Below, one piece after another: positions 19,600-27,715 of a stretch of DNA of 64,000 bases. The DNA comes from Nocardioides luteus (lineage in GTDB: Bacteria; Actinomycetota; Actinomycetes; Propionibacteriales; Nocardioidaceae). The position numbers and the translations under genes were made by a program. The notes under the pieces were generated by a model. That model was given only the letters and a program-made list of their open reading frames with translations. It did no database searches and had not been told where the DNA came from. The stretch lies in NCBI RefSeq assembly GCF_000960475.2, contig NZ_JZDQ02000027.1:1-64000 (forward strand), given 5' to 3'. Numbering within the stretch: the first letter of the stretch is position 1; every line of letters starts with the position of its first letter.

Positions 19600-21228
19600 T
19601 CATCGGTTGGTGTTCTTGGTCTGGGCCCGCCATTGGTCGTACTCACGGGCACGGGCAGCCGCCGCGAGGGCGAGGGTTTCGTCTCCGGGGTTGGTCCAGC
19701 CGGTGCCTTGGTAGGTCCAGTTGCCGATGACGAGGGTTGTCTCGGTGTCGTCGGCCAGGAGCCGTGCCTCGAGCTCCTTGAGGTCGAGCAGCGCTTTACG
19801 GGCGTCTTCGTCGTGCTCGGCGGTCGCGACCAGGGCGCGGTACTTGGCGCGGGCGCGGCGGAGTTGGCCGAGGGTGACGGAGTAGCGGCGGGACTTGGTG
19901 GAGAAGTGGCCCCGGAACCCGAGCATGTGGGCCCACTTGCCGAGCAGCTGGTAGGGGTTGACCGGCTGGCCGTTGGCGTTGATGTGGGGGCCGTAGTGGT
20001 CACGTGCCCTGGCGCTGAGTCGTCGGCACTTCGAGGCGAACTCGGCGATGTGCTCAAGCGGTTGGTCGGCTCGGATGGAGTTGGCGTCCTTGGTGGCGTA
20101 CTTGGCGAGGTAGCCGGCGACCTGCCCGGGGGTGAGGGGTCCGTTGGGGTCGTCGGTGCGGTTGGTGTCGCGTACGACCCGGACGTCGAGCTGCTTTCCC
20201 CAGCACAGCACCCGGGGAACGTCATCGTCATCGACCGGGGGTGCCTCAAGGTGGACGCCGCCGGCCGCGCGCTCCAGGAGCCGGCCCAGACCGCGACCGT
20301 CCAGGGGTGCCGGGGATCCGGGACCATCGGGACCATCTAGGCGGATGAGGGCGTGGAAGTGAACCAGGCCGCGGCCTTGGTATTCGGCGACCTTGGCGAA
20401 CTGGACCGAGGCCACATCGGCGAGGGCCGGCGGAGGGACTGGGGTCTTCTTCGAAGGCTTGCGTCGGGTCTCGGTGACGCCGAGCTGATGCGCGAGGATG
20501 CGGCGGAGCGCGATGGTGGTCCGTCGCCACAACTCCGGGGCGTGCCACTGCCAGACAACCGCGCTGTCGGTGTCGTGACACTTGGGACACAGTGGCGCAC
20601 CGTTGGTGGGGTCGTCGGTAGCATGGACTGACATGCACCCGAGAGGGCGGCCGTGTTCGCAGGTGAGGGGTTGTCCGGGCCTGGCGGAGCGTGGCCGACA
20701 CCGTCCGCCAACCGGTTGCCCGTTCTTCGGGCGAGGACCGTGGACGTGCCCGAAGGAGGGCGCGGTGAAGGTGACGAAGAGCAGCGGGTTGTCTGCCACC
20801 GTGGCGGGGATCGTCTTCCCGCCGACCAGGCCGGCGTTGATCATGGCGAAGGTGTCGCGGGCGTAGGTCCTCGAGCAGGAGGGGCAGACGTCGGCGCGGC
20901 GGTTGCCGCAGGGACGGTAGAGCACCCCGAGCGGGGCATTCGCGGACGAGAACGTGCCGACAAGCTCCCCGCTACGGGCATCAATCGTGGTCGACGATCC
21001 GGAGAGCCGGATGGGGTGGGCGCAGTACTTGACCGCTGCTGCGGTCTCGGCCCAGGCGTCGAAGGAGCCGTCGAGGAGCCGGGCACCGACCGCGTTGAAG
21101 GCGGCCGGGGTGAGTCCGGACAGATCCAGCGGCGCATCCTCCCCGAACCCCGGAAACCCAGAGCTGGAGGGCGATGCATCACTGTGGATGCCCGGCGCAT
21201 CCAGAGTCGAGGCAGCCGAGACGGTCAC
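19600..21228 (-). CDS. repSA: RepSA-like rolling-circle replication initiator
   Basis: 542 aa. Cysteine pairs C115/C118 and C214/C217 suggest zinc binding. Residues 150-165 (FVTFTAPSFGHVH) and the HUH motif GLVHFHALI (His290, His292) belong to the rolling-circle Rep superfamily. The nicking tyrosine is probably Tyr373 or Tyr377 (GYLAKYATK). It allows replication of the excised circle before transfer. The gene overlaps the upstream methyltransferase (GTGA) and lies 13 bases before xis. Confidence 0.9.
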   Translation of the reverse strand: MTVSAASTLDAPGIHSDASPSSSGFPGFGEDAPLDLSGLTPAAFNAVGARLLDGSFDAWAETAAAVKYCAHPIRLSGSSTTIDARSGELVGTFSSANAPLGVLYRPCGNRRADVCPSCSRTYARDTFAMINAGLVGGKTIPATVADNPLLFVTFTAPSFGHVHGPRPKNGQPVGGRCRPRSARPGQPLTCEHGRPLGCMSVHATDDPTNGAPLCPKCHDTDSAVVWQWHAPELWRRTTIALRRILAHQLGVTETRRKPSKKTPVPPPALADVASVQFAKVAEYQGRGLVHFHALIRLDGPDGPGSPAPLDGRGLGRLLERAAGGVHLEAPPVDDDDVPRVLCWGKQLDVRVVRDTNRTDDPNGPLTPGQVAGYLAKYATKDANSIRADQPLEHIAEFASKCRRLSARARDHYGPHINANGQPVNPYQLLGKWAHMLGFRGHFSTKSRRYSVTLGQLRRARAKYRALVATAEHDEDARKALLDLKELEARLLADDTETTLVIGNWTYQGTGWTNPGDETLALAAAARAREYDQWRAQTKNTNR

Positions 21229-21932
21229 GCGGCACCGTCCAAGGAGCTGATCCCGAGGCGGTCGAGGAGCTGAGATCCGACGAAATCGGTGTAGGCCGGC
21301 GGAATCGACTGAGCCAGCCCACGAAGGGTCATCCAGTCCGCACCGATCAACCTGGCAGCGGTGTGCTTGCCAGGTGAGTAACCGCCGTGGCCACTGCCAG
21401 GTCGTCTCGGGCTACTACCTCCGCCGTAGACGCCACCAACCTCGACCTGGGTGTCGTGGCGGCATGCCGTGCCAGGACCGAAGAGAAACACATTGGACTC
21501 GAAGAGGCGGTGTCGCTGTAGCCGGAGCCGGGTGCCATCGGTGTCGATCGCACCCAAGTCGAACATCGACCCGCACAGCAACAGCGGATCCCGGAGCGGG
21601 GCGCCGGGGACGTTCTCGATCACATACGGCAGCCCGGCGGCGACCAGACCTTCACGAACGGGGTCGATGAGGTCGGGGTGGATGTGGCCGTGGGTATGCC
21701 GGGTGACCGAGTAAGCCTGGCACGGTGCCGAGGCGTGCACGGCATCGAAACCGGCGACGAACCGGGAGTCGGCCAGAACGTCGAGGGCGTCGGCGTGGAT
21801 GGTCTCGAAGGGGTAACGGCGCAGGGCGCGGGGGTTGATGTCGACGCCGACCACCTCGAAACCGGCGCGGTGGTAGCCCATGGCGGCACCGCCCTCGCCA
21901 CAGAAGAGATCGAGGATCCGCGGGGCGTTCAT
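21225..21932 (-). CDS. Small DNA cytosine-5 methyltransferase
   Basis: 235 aa. Motif I is ILDLFCGEGGAAMGYHRAGF (residues 6-25), motif IV has the catalytic Cys71 (APCQAYS) and motif VI is ENV (106-108). It is much shorter than bacterial Dcm enzymes and has almost no target recognition region, like phage and actinomycete-plasmid methyltransferases. It lies inside the replication-transfer operon, overlapping whiB and rep by four bases each. It may protect the element from host restriction. Specificity cannot be read from the sequence. Confidence 0.85.
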   Translation of the reverse strand: MNAPRILDLFCGEGGAAMGYHRAGFEVVGVDINPRALRRYPFETIHADALDVLADSRFVAGFDAVHASAPCQAYSVTRHTHGHIHPDLIDPVREGLVAAGLPYVIENVPGAPLRDPLLLCGSMFDLGAIDTDGTRLRLQRHRLFESNVFLFGPGTACRHDTQVEVGGVYGGGSSPRRPGSGHGGYSPGKHTAARLIGADWMTLRGLAQSIPPAYTDFVGSQLLDRLGISSLDGAA

Positions 21933-22189
21933 GCTGCCCTCCGCCTCGCGTCGAGGAGATCGAGGAGATCCCGAGGCTCCTCGGCACGGTCGACGCCGGC
22001 CCACCAACCACCAGACGACTTGGACGAACGGGCGTAGGCGTCGCACGCGAGCCGGACCGGGCAGCTGGCGCACGTCTCCCGCATCAGGTCGACTAGGACC
22101 GTGGGGGCTTCGTCCGCGTCGGTCGTCCAAGGCAGACCCCGGGTCTCGGGAAGGGTGCACGCGGCGTGCTCCATCCACGCCGGGGTCAT
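21929..22189 (-). CDS. WhiB-family iron-sulfur regulator
   Basis: 86 aa. The four cluster ligands are Cys11, Cys40, Cys43 and Cys49 (C-x28-C-x2-C-x5-C), followed by the GGWWAGVDR turn (60-68) and a basic tail (DARRRAA). Wbl proteins bind a [4Fe-4S] cluster and sigma factor region 4 to control transcription; they are confined to actinobacteria and their phages and plasmids. It overlaps both traB and the methyltransferase by four bases. The target is unknown. Confidence 0.88.
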   Translation of the reverse strand: MTPAWMEHAACTLPETRGLPWTTDADEAPTVLVDLMRETCASCPVRLACDAYARSSKSSGGWWAGVDRAEEPRDLLDLLDARRRAA

Positions 22190-23511
22190 CGCGCGCCCCC
22201 ATCGGTCAGGGAGAGCTGCATGCCCGGCAGGTCGTCAGGAGCGGCGTCCGAGATCGTGACCAGCTCGGGCTCTGCCGGGTAGAGCGAGGCGACGCGGCGG
22301 ATCAGGTCGTCGGACCAGTAGTCGGCGCGGATGCGGTCGGTGGAGCCGTCCTCGTCGATGATCCAGGCCGTGCCCTGGGCCGCCTTGAGGATGCGGTGGG
22401 CCGGTGCGAAGGGGGCCATGCCGTCGCCGAGGACCATGTTGGTCTCCATCGCGGAGCGGAGCCGGAGGGCGATGGTCTGGGTGAACAGGCCGCGCATGTC
22501 GATGACCTCCTTACGCGGGTCCTGCACGAACGCGCACACCACGACGCCGGCGGCGCGTGCGATGGAGAGCAGCCGCTTCAACAGCCGTTCGGCCTCCTTC
22601 TTGATGTCCTGGTCGGCGTAGGCCGTCAGCGAGGCCAGCTCGTCGATAACCAGGACGTAGAGCGGGTCACCCGGCGCCGGCTTGTGATTGCGAGAGACCC
22701 CACGCAGCTCCTCGGTACGGGCATCCGCGATCGCGACGAACTCCCGCAGCCGCTCCAGGGCCTGTTCCCCGGTGACGGCGATCTGGGTGAACAGCGGGGC
22801 ACCCATGGTCAGTTCCATGCCGCCTTTGAGGTCGATCCCGTAGACCCGTGCCGCGTCGACTTTGATCGCGGGGGCCAGGGATCCGACGATGCCCCACAGG
22901 AAGGAGCCTTTCCCCGAGCCCGAGGCACCGACCACGAGCGTGTGACGCTGCTCGATCTGGAGGTGGAACGGCTTACCTGACTGACGGCGACCCAGCAGGA
23001 CCGACTCGGTCTGCATCCGAGGCTCAGGCATCCCTGCAACGGTCGGGGTCTTGATCAGGTCCCGCATCACCAGCTCAAACATCACTGTCGAGCCGGCCCG
23101 GCGCTTCGGCGGGTAGACCCGGTAAGCGTCAGCGGAGTAGGTCGCAGCCAGTTTCGGGGCAAACGCCTCGAGGTCGGCCAGCGCCTGGCCACGACGGGTC
23201 CGGACCTTGAGGGTCACCGCGTGAGCCGAGGTCGTCACACTCTTGAGCCTGGGGTCGCGCCACCTTTCGATCGACTCCTCCCCGACGCCCATCTTCTTCA
23301 CGCGCTTGGTGCGGCGCTTGGACAGACCGGCCTCTCGGGCTACGCCCTTCCAGGTGATACGGAAGCGGAGCCACCACCAGGCGCGGCGGGCGATCGATGC
23401 CAGCCAGGCAAGGGCCGTCACGGTTGCCGGGCGGGTCGGCTTGATCACGACCAGGACCGCCACCGCCAGGGCGAGCAGGCCGCCAACGCTGACGTAGATC
23501 GTTTCGTTCAT
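22186..23511 (-). CDS. traB: FtsK/SpoIIIE-type DNA translocase (TraB/TraSA-like)
   Basis: 441 aa from an ATG with GGAG seven bases upstream. Two membrane segments (~5-24 and ~29-48) precede the motor domain, which has Walker A GASGSGKG (195-202) and Walker B YVLVIDE (285-291). A hexameric pump of this type is enough to move double-stranded DNA between mycelial or adjacent cells in AICE transfer. A C-terminal winged helix is expected after ~380 but not clear. It is coupled to whiB by ATGA. Confidence 0.9.
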   Translation of the reverse strand: MNETIYVSVGGLLALAVAVLVVIKPTRPATVTALAWLASIARRAWWWLRFRITWKGVAREAGLSKRRTKRVKKMGVGEESIERWRDPRLKSVTTSAHAVTLKVRTRRGQALADLEAFAPKLAATYSADAYRVYPPKRRAGSTVMFELVMRDLIKTPTVAGMPEPRMQTESVLLGRRQSGKPFHLQIEQRHTLVVGASGSGKGSFLWGIVGSLAPAIKVDAARVYGIDLKGGMELTMGAPLFTQIAVTGEQALERLREFVAIADARTEELRGVSRNHKPAPGDPLYVLVIDELASLTAYADQDIKKEAERLLKRLLSIARAAGVVVCAFVQDPRKEVIDMRGLFTQTIALRLRSAMETNMVLGDGMAPFAPAHRILKAAQGTAWIIDEDGSTDRIRADYWSDDLIRRVASLYPAEPELVTISDAAPDDLPGMQLSLTDGGAR

Positions 23512-23596
23512 CGGATGCTCCGTTCTAAGAGTTGGAAACCCGCCAGCCGCCACGCCTTCCCTTCCATGACGGCCGGCGGGCGAATGTGGGGTGTGC

Positions 23597-23773
23597 TCAC
23601 AGGACCGCTGCTTTGGCGCGGCAGATCGGGCACACCGGGGTGGAGAGGTCGGGGTAGTCCCACGTCCAGGCCGTGCCGGCGTTGGGCTGGCCGCACAGGG
23701 TGTGATCGGCGTTGAGCCCGGCCAAGTGCGCAGGGTCGGACCCGTCGCCGATCCAGACGAGGTAGAGGCTCAT
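23597..23773 (-). CDS. Small hypothetical protein with CxxC
   Basis: 58 aa. It starts MSLYLVWIGD and ends with CPICRAKAAVL; with Cys27 (HTLCGQPN) this looks like a small zinc-binding fold. The start overlaps the next upstream gene by four bases, so it is translated as part of the operon, 85 bases ahead of traB. Small proteins of this sort are common between pra and traB in AICEs. Function not recognised. Confidence 0.7.
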   Translation of the reverse strand: MSLYLVWIGDGSDPAHLAGLNADHTLCGQPNAGTAWTWDYPDLSTPVCPICRAKAAVL

Positions 23774-24096
23774 GCCGCCACCCCAGGGGCGTGGGTGGTC
23801 TCGACCAGTTCCCGGACCCAGCCCGGGGCGCTCGCCAGGGCAGGGATGCCGCCAGCGATGCCCCGGGCGAAGCGGTCGCCCTGGAGCCAGTGGGCCGAGG
23901 TGGTGCCGCCGGTCGGGCCGATCTCGTCGAAGACTGGCCCCGAGATCATGACGCTGAGCGATCTGTCCGGGCGGGAGTCGATCTCCAGGACCGTGACGGT
24001 GAAGGTCCGGCCCTTGGAGTCGGCCCCGGTCGGGGCGTCGGTGACCGCGTAGCGACGGCTCGTGAGAGCCAGGGTGATCTTCGGGGCACTCATCAC
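23770..24096 (-). CDS. Hypothetical AICE protein
   Basis: 108 aa (or 107 from the second Met). No membrane segment or recognised motif. Residues 1-60 read as beta-rich (KITLALTSRRYAVTD, RTFTVTVLEID) and the C-terminus is Gly/Ala-rich. It overlaps the Pra-like gene and the 58-aa gene by four bases on either side. Operon position is the only clue; it may have a role in transfer or copy control. Confidence 0.75.
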   Translation of the reverse strand: MMSAPKITLALTSRRYAVTDAPTGADSKGRTFTVTVLEIDSRPDRSLSVMISGPVFDEIGPTGGTTSAHWLQGDRFARGIAGGIPALASAPGWVRELVETTHAPGVAA

Positions 24097-24560
24097 GCCG
24101 CCTTCGAGCTAGCGGGCGCGGCACCGGTGGCGGGCTTACGCGCGGCGTTCTCGCCGGGCTTCACCATCGACTCAGCGCGGTAGGACCAGGTGATCCGGGC
24201 CCGGTCCTGGCCCTCTCGGTTCTTCCCGCCCGTGTACTCGACGTACGGCAGCGCGGTCAGGCCCACGAACTCCACTGGGGTCCACGGGAACGGGGTGTCG
24301 TTGGCCGGGGGCACCGGCTGGTGCTTGGCCGCGAACTTCACCGTCAGTGCGGTGTCCTTCTTCCCCGCGGTGTCGTCGGCGTCGAGGACCATCACCTGCC
24401 ACACCGGCAGCCCGGTCTCCTTGTCGAGCTGCTGCGGCATCGACCCATCGGCCCGCTTGCCGGCCTGGAAGTCGAGGACCGGCTCGACCTCGCCCTTGAG
24501 GAACGCTCCCTGCGGGAACACGTCGCCGTGCTGGACTGCGAAACGCTGCTTCATCGCCAT
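24093..24560 (-). CDS. Pra-like replication/integration/excision activator
   Basis: 155 aa, first gene of the operon, with GAGGAGA seven bases before ATG. The sequence pattern (FPQGAFLKGEVEPVLDF, KETGLPVWQVMVLDADD, PFTPVEF-like PFPWTPVEFVGL, PYV, then RITWSYRAESM) matches the proteins annotated as plasmid replication, integration and excision activators in actinomycete elements. This is from memory of the family. In pSAM2 Pra switches on rep, xis and int and is repressed by KorSA. Two strong palindromes stand directly upstream. Confidence 0.75.
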   Translation of the reverse strand: MAMKQRFAVQHGDVFPQGAFLKGEVEPVLDFQAGKRADGSMPQQLDKETGLPVWQVMVLDADDTAGKKDTALTVKFAAKHQPVPPANDTPFPWTPVEFVGLTALPYVEYTGGKNREGQDRARITWSYRAESMVKPGENAARKPATGAAPASSKAA

Positions 24561-24585
24561 GACTTGATCTCCTCAGAACTCATCT

Positions 24586-24636
24586 CTGTTGGTAAGTGGT
24601 ATATGCCACTTACCAACAGAGTGGCATATACCACTT
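24586..24636. promoter_or_regulatory. Operator pair upstream of the AICE operon
   Basis: A perfect palindrome with arms CTGTTGGTAAGTGG and CCACTTACCAACAG around TATATG (24586-24619) is followed at once by a second, AGTGG-CATATA-CCACT (24620-24635). Both share the AGTGG-N6-CCACT core. The GntR promoter carries a half-site with the same AAGTGGTAT word. Probable binding sites for the GntR/UTRA regulator. Confidence 0.8.
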
Positions 24637-24681
24637 AAGAGCGCAAGCATCTCCCCGAAGGTTCTTCCCGTCGAGCGTGGA

Positions 24682-25425
24682 TCAGGTCAGGTCGTACCGC
24701 TGTTCGTAGCTCCAGCGGTCGGACGGATAGACCGCCTCCGCGAACTCGATCGGTCGGTCGTGCTGGTCGTACACGATGTGTTCGACCACAAGAACCGGTG
24801 CTGCCTCATCGGTCAGTCCGAGGGCTTCAGCATCTGCGCCGGCTGTGCGTGCGCATGTCCGGTCGCGGGCATAGGTACCAAGTCGGCCAGTCTGCTCCTC
24901 GACATACGCCAAGGTTCCGGACCTTATCCGCTCCTTGGTGAGCAGCCGGGGAGCGGTGCCGGCCAGTTCGGCGTTGAACCATGACGTCGAGGTCTCAGCT
25001 CGGCGCTCGCCTTCCCAGGTGATGCGCCGGCGTCGAATGGCAGCGCTTCCTGCCTCAAGTTGCAGTGCCCGCGCGACATGTTCCGGAGCCTCCGGTATGA
25101 CCTCGGCGGCCACAATCTCGGCGCGGGTCCCGTCGGCGTAGATCCGCCCGGACGTACGAGCCTTCGTGTAGCGCTCGTTTGCCCGACGATTCACCGCCAG
25201 GTCGGCGACAAACGTTCCTGAGCCTTGGATTGAGTGCACAAGGCCGAGTTCGCGTAGCAGCATCAGAGCCTTGGTCGCAGTGGGACGCGACACGTTGTAA
25301 TCCGCCGCGACCGCCCGCTCGCTTGGGATCTCGTCGCCCGGACGAAGCTCCCCACTCAAGATGCGAGCGCGGATCTGGTCCGCAATCTGACGGAACTTCG
25401 GTGCCCCATTGGCTGTGTTGCTCAT
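24682..25425 (-). CDS. GntR/HutC-type repressor (KorSA-like)
   Basis: 247 aa from the ATG with GGAAGAAG upstream. The N-terminal winged helix-turn-helix (residues ~8-75: IRARILSGELRPGDEIPSER, then NVSRPTATKALMLLRELGLV at ~44-63) is followed by a UTRA effector domain (~90-245). In pSAM2 the equivalent KorSA keeps the element integrated by repressing pra. Palindromes with AGTGG/CCACT cores lie in front of the pra-like operon and its own start, suggesting autorepression. The ligand is unknown. Confidence 0.88.
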   Translation of the reverse strand: MSNTANGAPKFRQIADQIRARILSGELRPGDEIPSERAVAADYNVSRPTATKALMLLRELGLVHSIQGSGTFVADLAVNRRANERYTKARTSGRIYADGTRAEIVAAEVIPEAPEHVARALQLEAGSAAIRRRRITWEGERRAETSTSWFNAELAGTAPRLLTKERIRSGTLAYVEEQTGRLGTYARDRTCARTAGADAEALGLTDEAAPVLVVEHIVYDQHDRPIEFAEAVYPSDRWSYEQRYDLT

Positions 25426-25443
25426 CGCTACTTCTTCCGACTG

Positions 25444-25462
25444 GTTAATACCACTTCTCAAC
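25444..25462. promoter_or_regulatory. GntR promoter half-operator
   Basis: GTTAATACCACTTCTCAAC contains ATACCACTT, the same word as the second operator at 24628-24636, within a short GTT/AAC dyad. It sits 19 bases upstream of the gntR start and 24 bases from the divergent DUF1152 start, so one repressor could control both. Confidence 0.6.
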
Positions 25463-25485
25463 GGTAGCGCCTTAACGTCTGGCAG

Positions 25486-26562
25486 GTGACAATCGAGGCC
25501 ATGCGGACTCTCTTGGTGGCGGCTGGCGGTGGCGGCGATGCCGTAGGCGCAATGCTGATCCGTCGACTGCTAGGCCACGATCCACGTGAGCAAGCTCTGG
25601 TCAGTACGTGCGCGTGGGAACGACTTAGGATCGACCCGGTACCCGGTCCTCGGTCACGAGGCGACTTCGTCGGTCTACGTGCGATCGCTGGAGTTCGCGC
25701 GGAAGTCGGACCAACCAGCGACACGCTTCCCGCGGGGCGTTCGGTGCTTCCGCGACTCGCAGGAGACATCGACGCTCGTTTGTTCGTGCACGACTTCGCC
25801 GGCGGTGCGGTCGGCCTGGCCGATCAGCTGCGATCCCTGGCGCAGGCGCTTGATGCTCGGTCGCTAACGGTCGTGGACGTCGGCGGAGACATCGTCGCGC
25901 GCGGTGACGAATCCAGGCTACTTAGTCCGCTAGCTGACTCACTGACCCTCGCGGCGAGCATGCAGGCCGGTCTACCTGTCCGGCTAGCGATCCTCGGACC
26001 AGGAGTGGACGGCGAACTCACCGCGGGGGAGGTGACACAGATCCTCGCGCGCCTTCGCGGCGAGCGGATCGGTGCTGTGACTCCGTCTGATGTAGAGGAC
26101 CTGTCGGACGTGCTCGCATGGCATCCGACGGAAGCGACAACAGTTGCAGCAGCGGCCGCGATGGGCCACCGAGGATCAGTTGACATGAGGCGAGGGCTGG
26201 ATCCGGTGCCAGTAACCGACGACAGCTCAAGCGTTTGGATCATGGACGCTCCGGCGATCGAAGAATTTCCGCTCGCTGCTTCGCTCATGCAAACGCACAG
26301 CCTTCAAGCGGCTGAACAGATCATGCGCAACATTGCCGTTGACGAACTCGACTATGAGCGCCGCCGTGCCGCTGGACAGTCACCCCTGCGACCGCCGATG
26401 TCGCTTTCTGCGATCGCTCGGACGAGTCTTGAGTTGGGCGCATCATTCATCACGACGCGCCGGCTCCTGGAAGCCACGACTGCCGACTGCCCGCAGTTTG
26501 AGGCGGCGCGTGTCGACGGACTCGGCCTCTGGTCACTCCGCGCAATCGTCAACGGGGCCTAG
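25486..26562 (+). CDS. DUF1152 family protein
   Basis: 358 aa from GTG 25486 (ATG at 25501 is the alternative; neither has a good ribosome site, so the transcript may be leaderless). The N-terminal LLVAAGGGGDAVGAMLIRRLL (starts at residue 9) is the DUF1152 glycine-rich loop. Further conserved points are VVDVGGDIVARGDE (~130-143) and AILGPGVDGEL (~168-178). The family has no proven activity but looks nucleotide-binding. It is divergent from the repressor gene. It could be AICE backbone or cargo. Confidence 0.8.
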   Translation: MTIEAMRTLLVAAGGGGDAVGAMLIRRLLGHDPREQALVSTCAWERLRIDPVPGPRSRGDFVGLRAIAGVRAEVGPTSDTLPAGRSVLPRLAGDIDARLFVHDFAGGAVGLADQLRSLAQALDARSLTVVDVGGDIVARGDESRLLSPLADSLTLAASMQAGLPVRLAILGPGVDGELTAGEVTQILARLRGERIGAVTPSDVEDLSDVLAWHPTEATTVAAAAAMGHRGSVDMRRGLDPVPVTDDSSSVWIMDAPAIEEFPLAASLMQTHSLQAAEQIMRNIAVDELDYERRRAAGQSPLRPPMSLSAIARTSLELGASFITTRRLLEATTADCPQFEAARVDGLGLWSLRAIVNGA

Positions 26563-27359
26563 AGTTCCGGGTTTGCGTCGGCGTCGCGCCTGAATGAACC
26601 GATGCGTGGACGTAGTTTGTACGGAACCTTGACGCGCCCGTCGCGCTCGCTCCAGAGCCAGCGACCTGACCGACGTAGGGTCCAGCCGGTGTGTTTATAT
26701 GGCATGAGGTCCCCGACGCTAAGTTGGCCGAGAACGTGGGATAGCTCTTCTGCGACGCGCAGTTGGTGTTCGCGCTCCCGCGCGTCAGCGTTTGCATAGC
26801 CATCTGCACGGGCAGTGAACTCCTCAAAGTTCATTTCTCCGATTCGCTGCCGATGTGCGATCAACGCCTGCGAGTCGACGTACGCCTCGGTGTAGTGGCT
26901 ACCGAACCGACGTGCCTTTCTGCGGAGCTTCTCCTGCTCGGCTTCAAGGAGGTCCGGATGGATCTGGCGCTGTCGATACGAGGCGATCGCGTCCGCCCTG
27001 GCGAGAAGGCCTGTCAGCGGTGATGGGCACAGAAACACCGGCAAGACTCCGTACCCGTCCCACTCGCAGTGTGTGTATGCGACTGCTTGTGCCACCCAAC
27101 CGTAGCCATCGCCGACGCTGGATGGCCTCGCAGTCTTGAACTCCACGGCGAACGCTGGAACCGCGTCATGCCAGCCGTCTGGATCCCTGGGTCTCAGGAC
27201 CGCGTCGATACGAGTCTGTTCGCCCGTCCAGTATCGACCATGCACCTGTTCCTCGATGTGAAACCACCGGTCCATCTTGGCAAGGACGAATTCAGCAAGA
27301 GCCGCCTCGTCTGGGAAGGCTTCAGGGTCCGGCAGCAGCGGCATGGGCCCGTAGTTCAT
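26559..27359 (-). CDS. Putative PD-(D/E)XK nuclease-like protein
   Basis: 266 aa from the ATG at 27359 (an in-frame start at 27479 would add 40 residues of low quality). EEQVH (37-41), then RIDAVLRP with Asp52, AVEFKTA with Glu73 and Lys75, and Gln91 (WVAQAVAY) match the spacing of the PD-(D/E)XK catalytic core. The C-terminal part is charged, with a possible coiled region (LEAEQEKLRRKARR). There is no ribosome site; TACAGT six bases before ATG suggests a leaderless message. It overlaps the convergent DUF1152 end by four bases. Substrate unknown; nuclease role is inferred. Confidence 0.65.
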   Translation of the reverse strand: MNYGPMPLLPDPEAFPDEAALAEFVLAKMDRWFHIEEQVHGRYWTGEQTRIDAVLRPRDPDGWHDAVPAFAVEFKTARPSSVGDGYGWVAQAVAYTHCEWDGYGVLPVFLCPSPLTGLLARADAIASYRQRQIHPDLLEAEQEKLRRKARRFGSHYTEAYVDSQALIAHRQRIGEMNFEEFTARADGYANADAREREHQLRVAEELSHVLGQLSVGDLMPYKHTGWTLRRSGRWLWSERDGRVKVPYKLRPRIGSFRRDADANPEL

Positions 27360-27546
27360 GTTGCGACTGTACGGCGCCCGAGGGAGGACGGGCAGCGACT
27401 CATCTATCGACCTGGCGTCCGATGGATGAGGTGTGTCAGCCAGCCTCCCAAGAATGATGCCTGGCCAGAGCCCAGGCACCGGCTAAACGTCGGGGCGCAT
27501 CGCCAGCGCCGGAACTCCCCGCCACCTAGCCTCGCCTCGTGCTCAA

Positions 27547-27699
27547 GTGGGGAGGCTGCAGAAGGGCAGATGGCGCGCCTGGGTGATCTGGGTCGACACC
27601 ACCGACGCCGCGCCAGAGATCCGGCACGCCTGGCTGCCCGCTCACGAGATCCGGCCAGCAAAGAGCAACATCAGCGCCTGGAACGATCGATACCGCTGA
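27547..27699 (+). CDS. Small ORF, possibly remnant
   Basis: A 50-codon frame from GTG encodes a coherent, tryptophan-rich peptide (GRWRAWVIWVDTTDAAPEIR, then HAWLPAHEIRPAKSNISAWN). Composition looks more protein-like than the other frames. No ribosome site is clear, and it could be the tail of a decayed gene. The rest of 27360-27715 shows nothing I can support. Confidence 0.35.
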   Translation: MGRLQKGRWRAWVIWVDTTDAAPEIRHAWLPAHEIRPAKSNISAWNDRYR

Positions 27700-27715
27700 T
27701 CCGCTTCGGACCCGC

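Noticed and set aside
23790..23815. Another palindromic-repeat copy inside the AICE
   Set aside because: GTGGTCTCGACCAG matches only half of the repeat and lies in an ordinary coding region; taken as chance.
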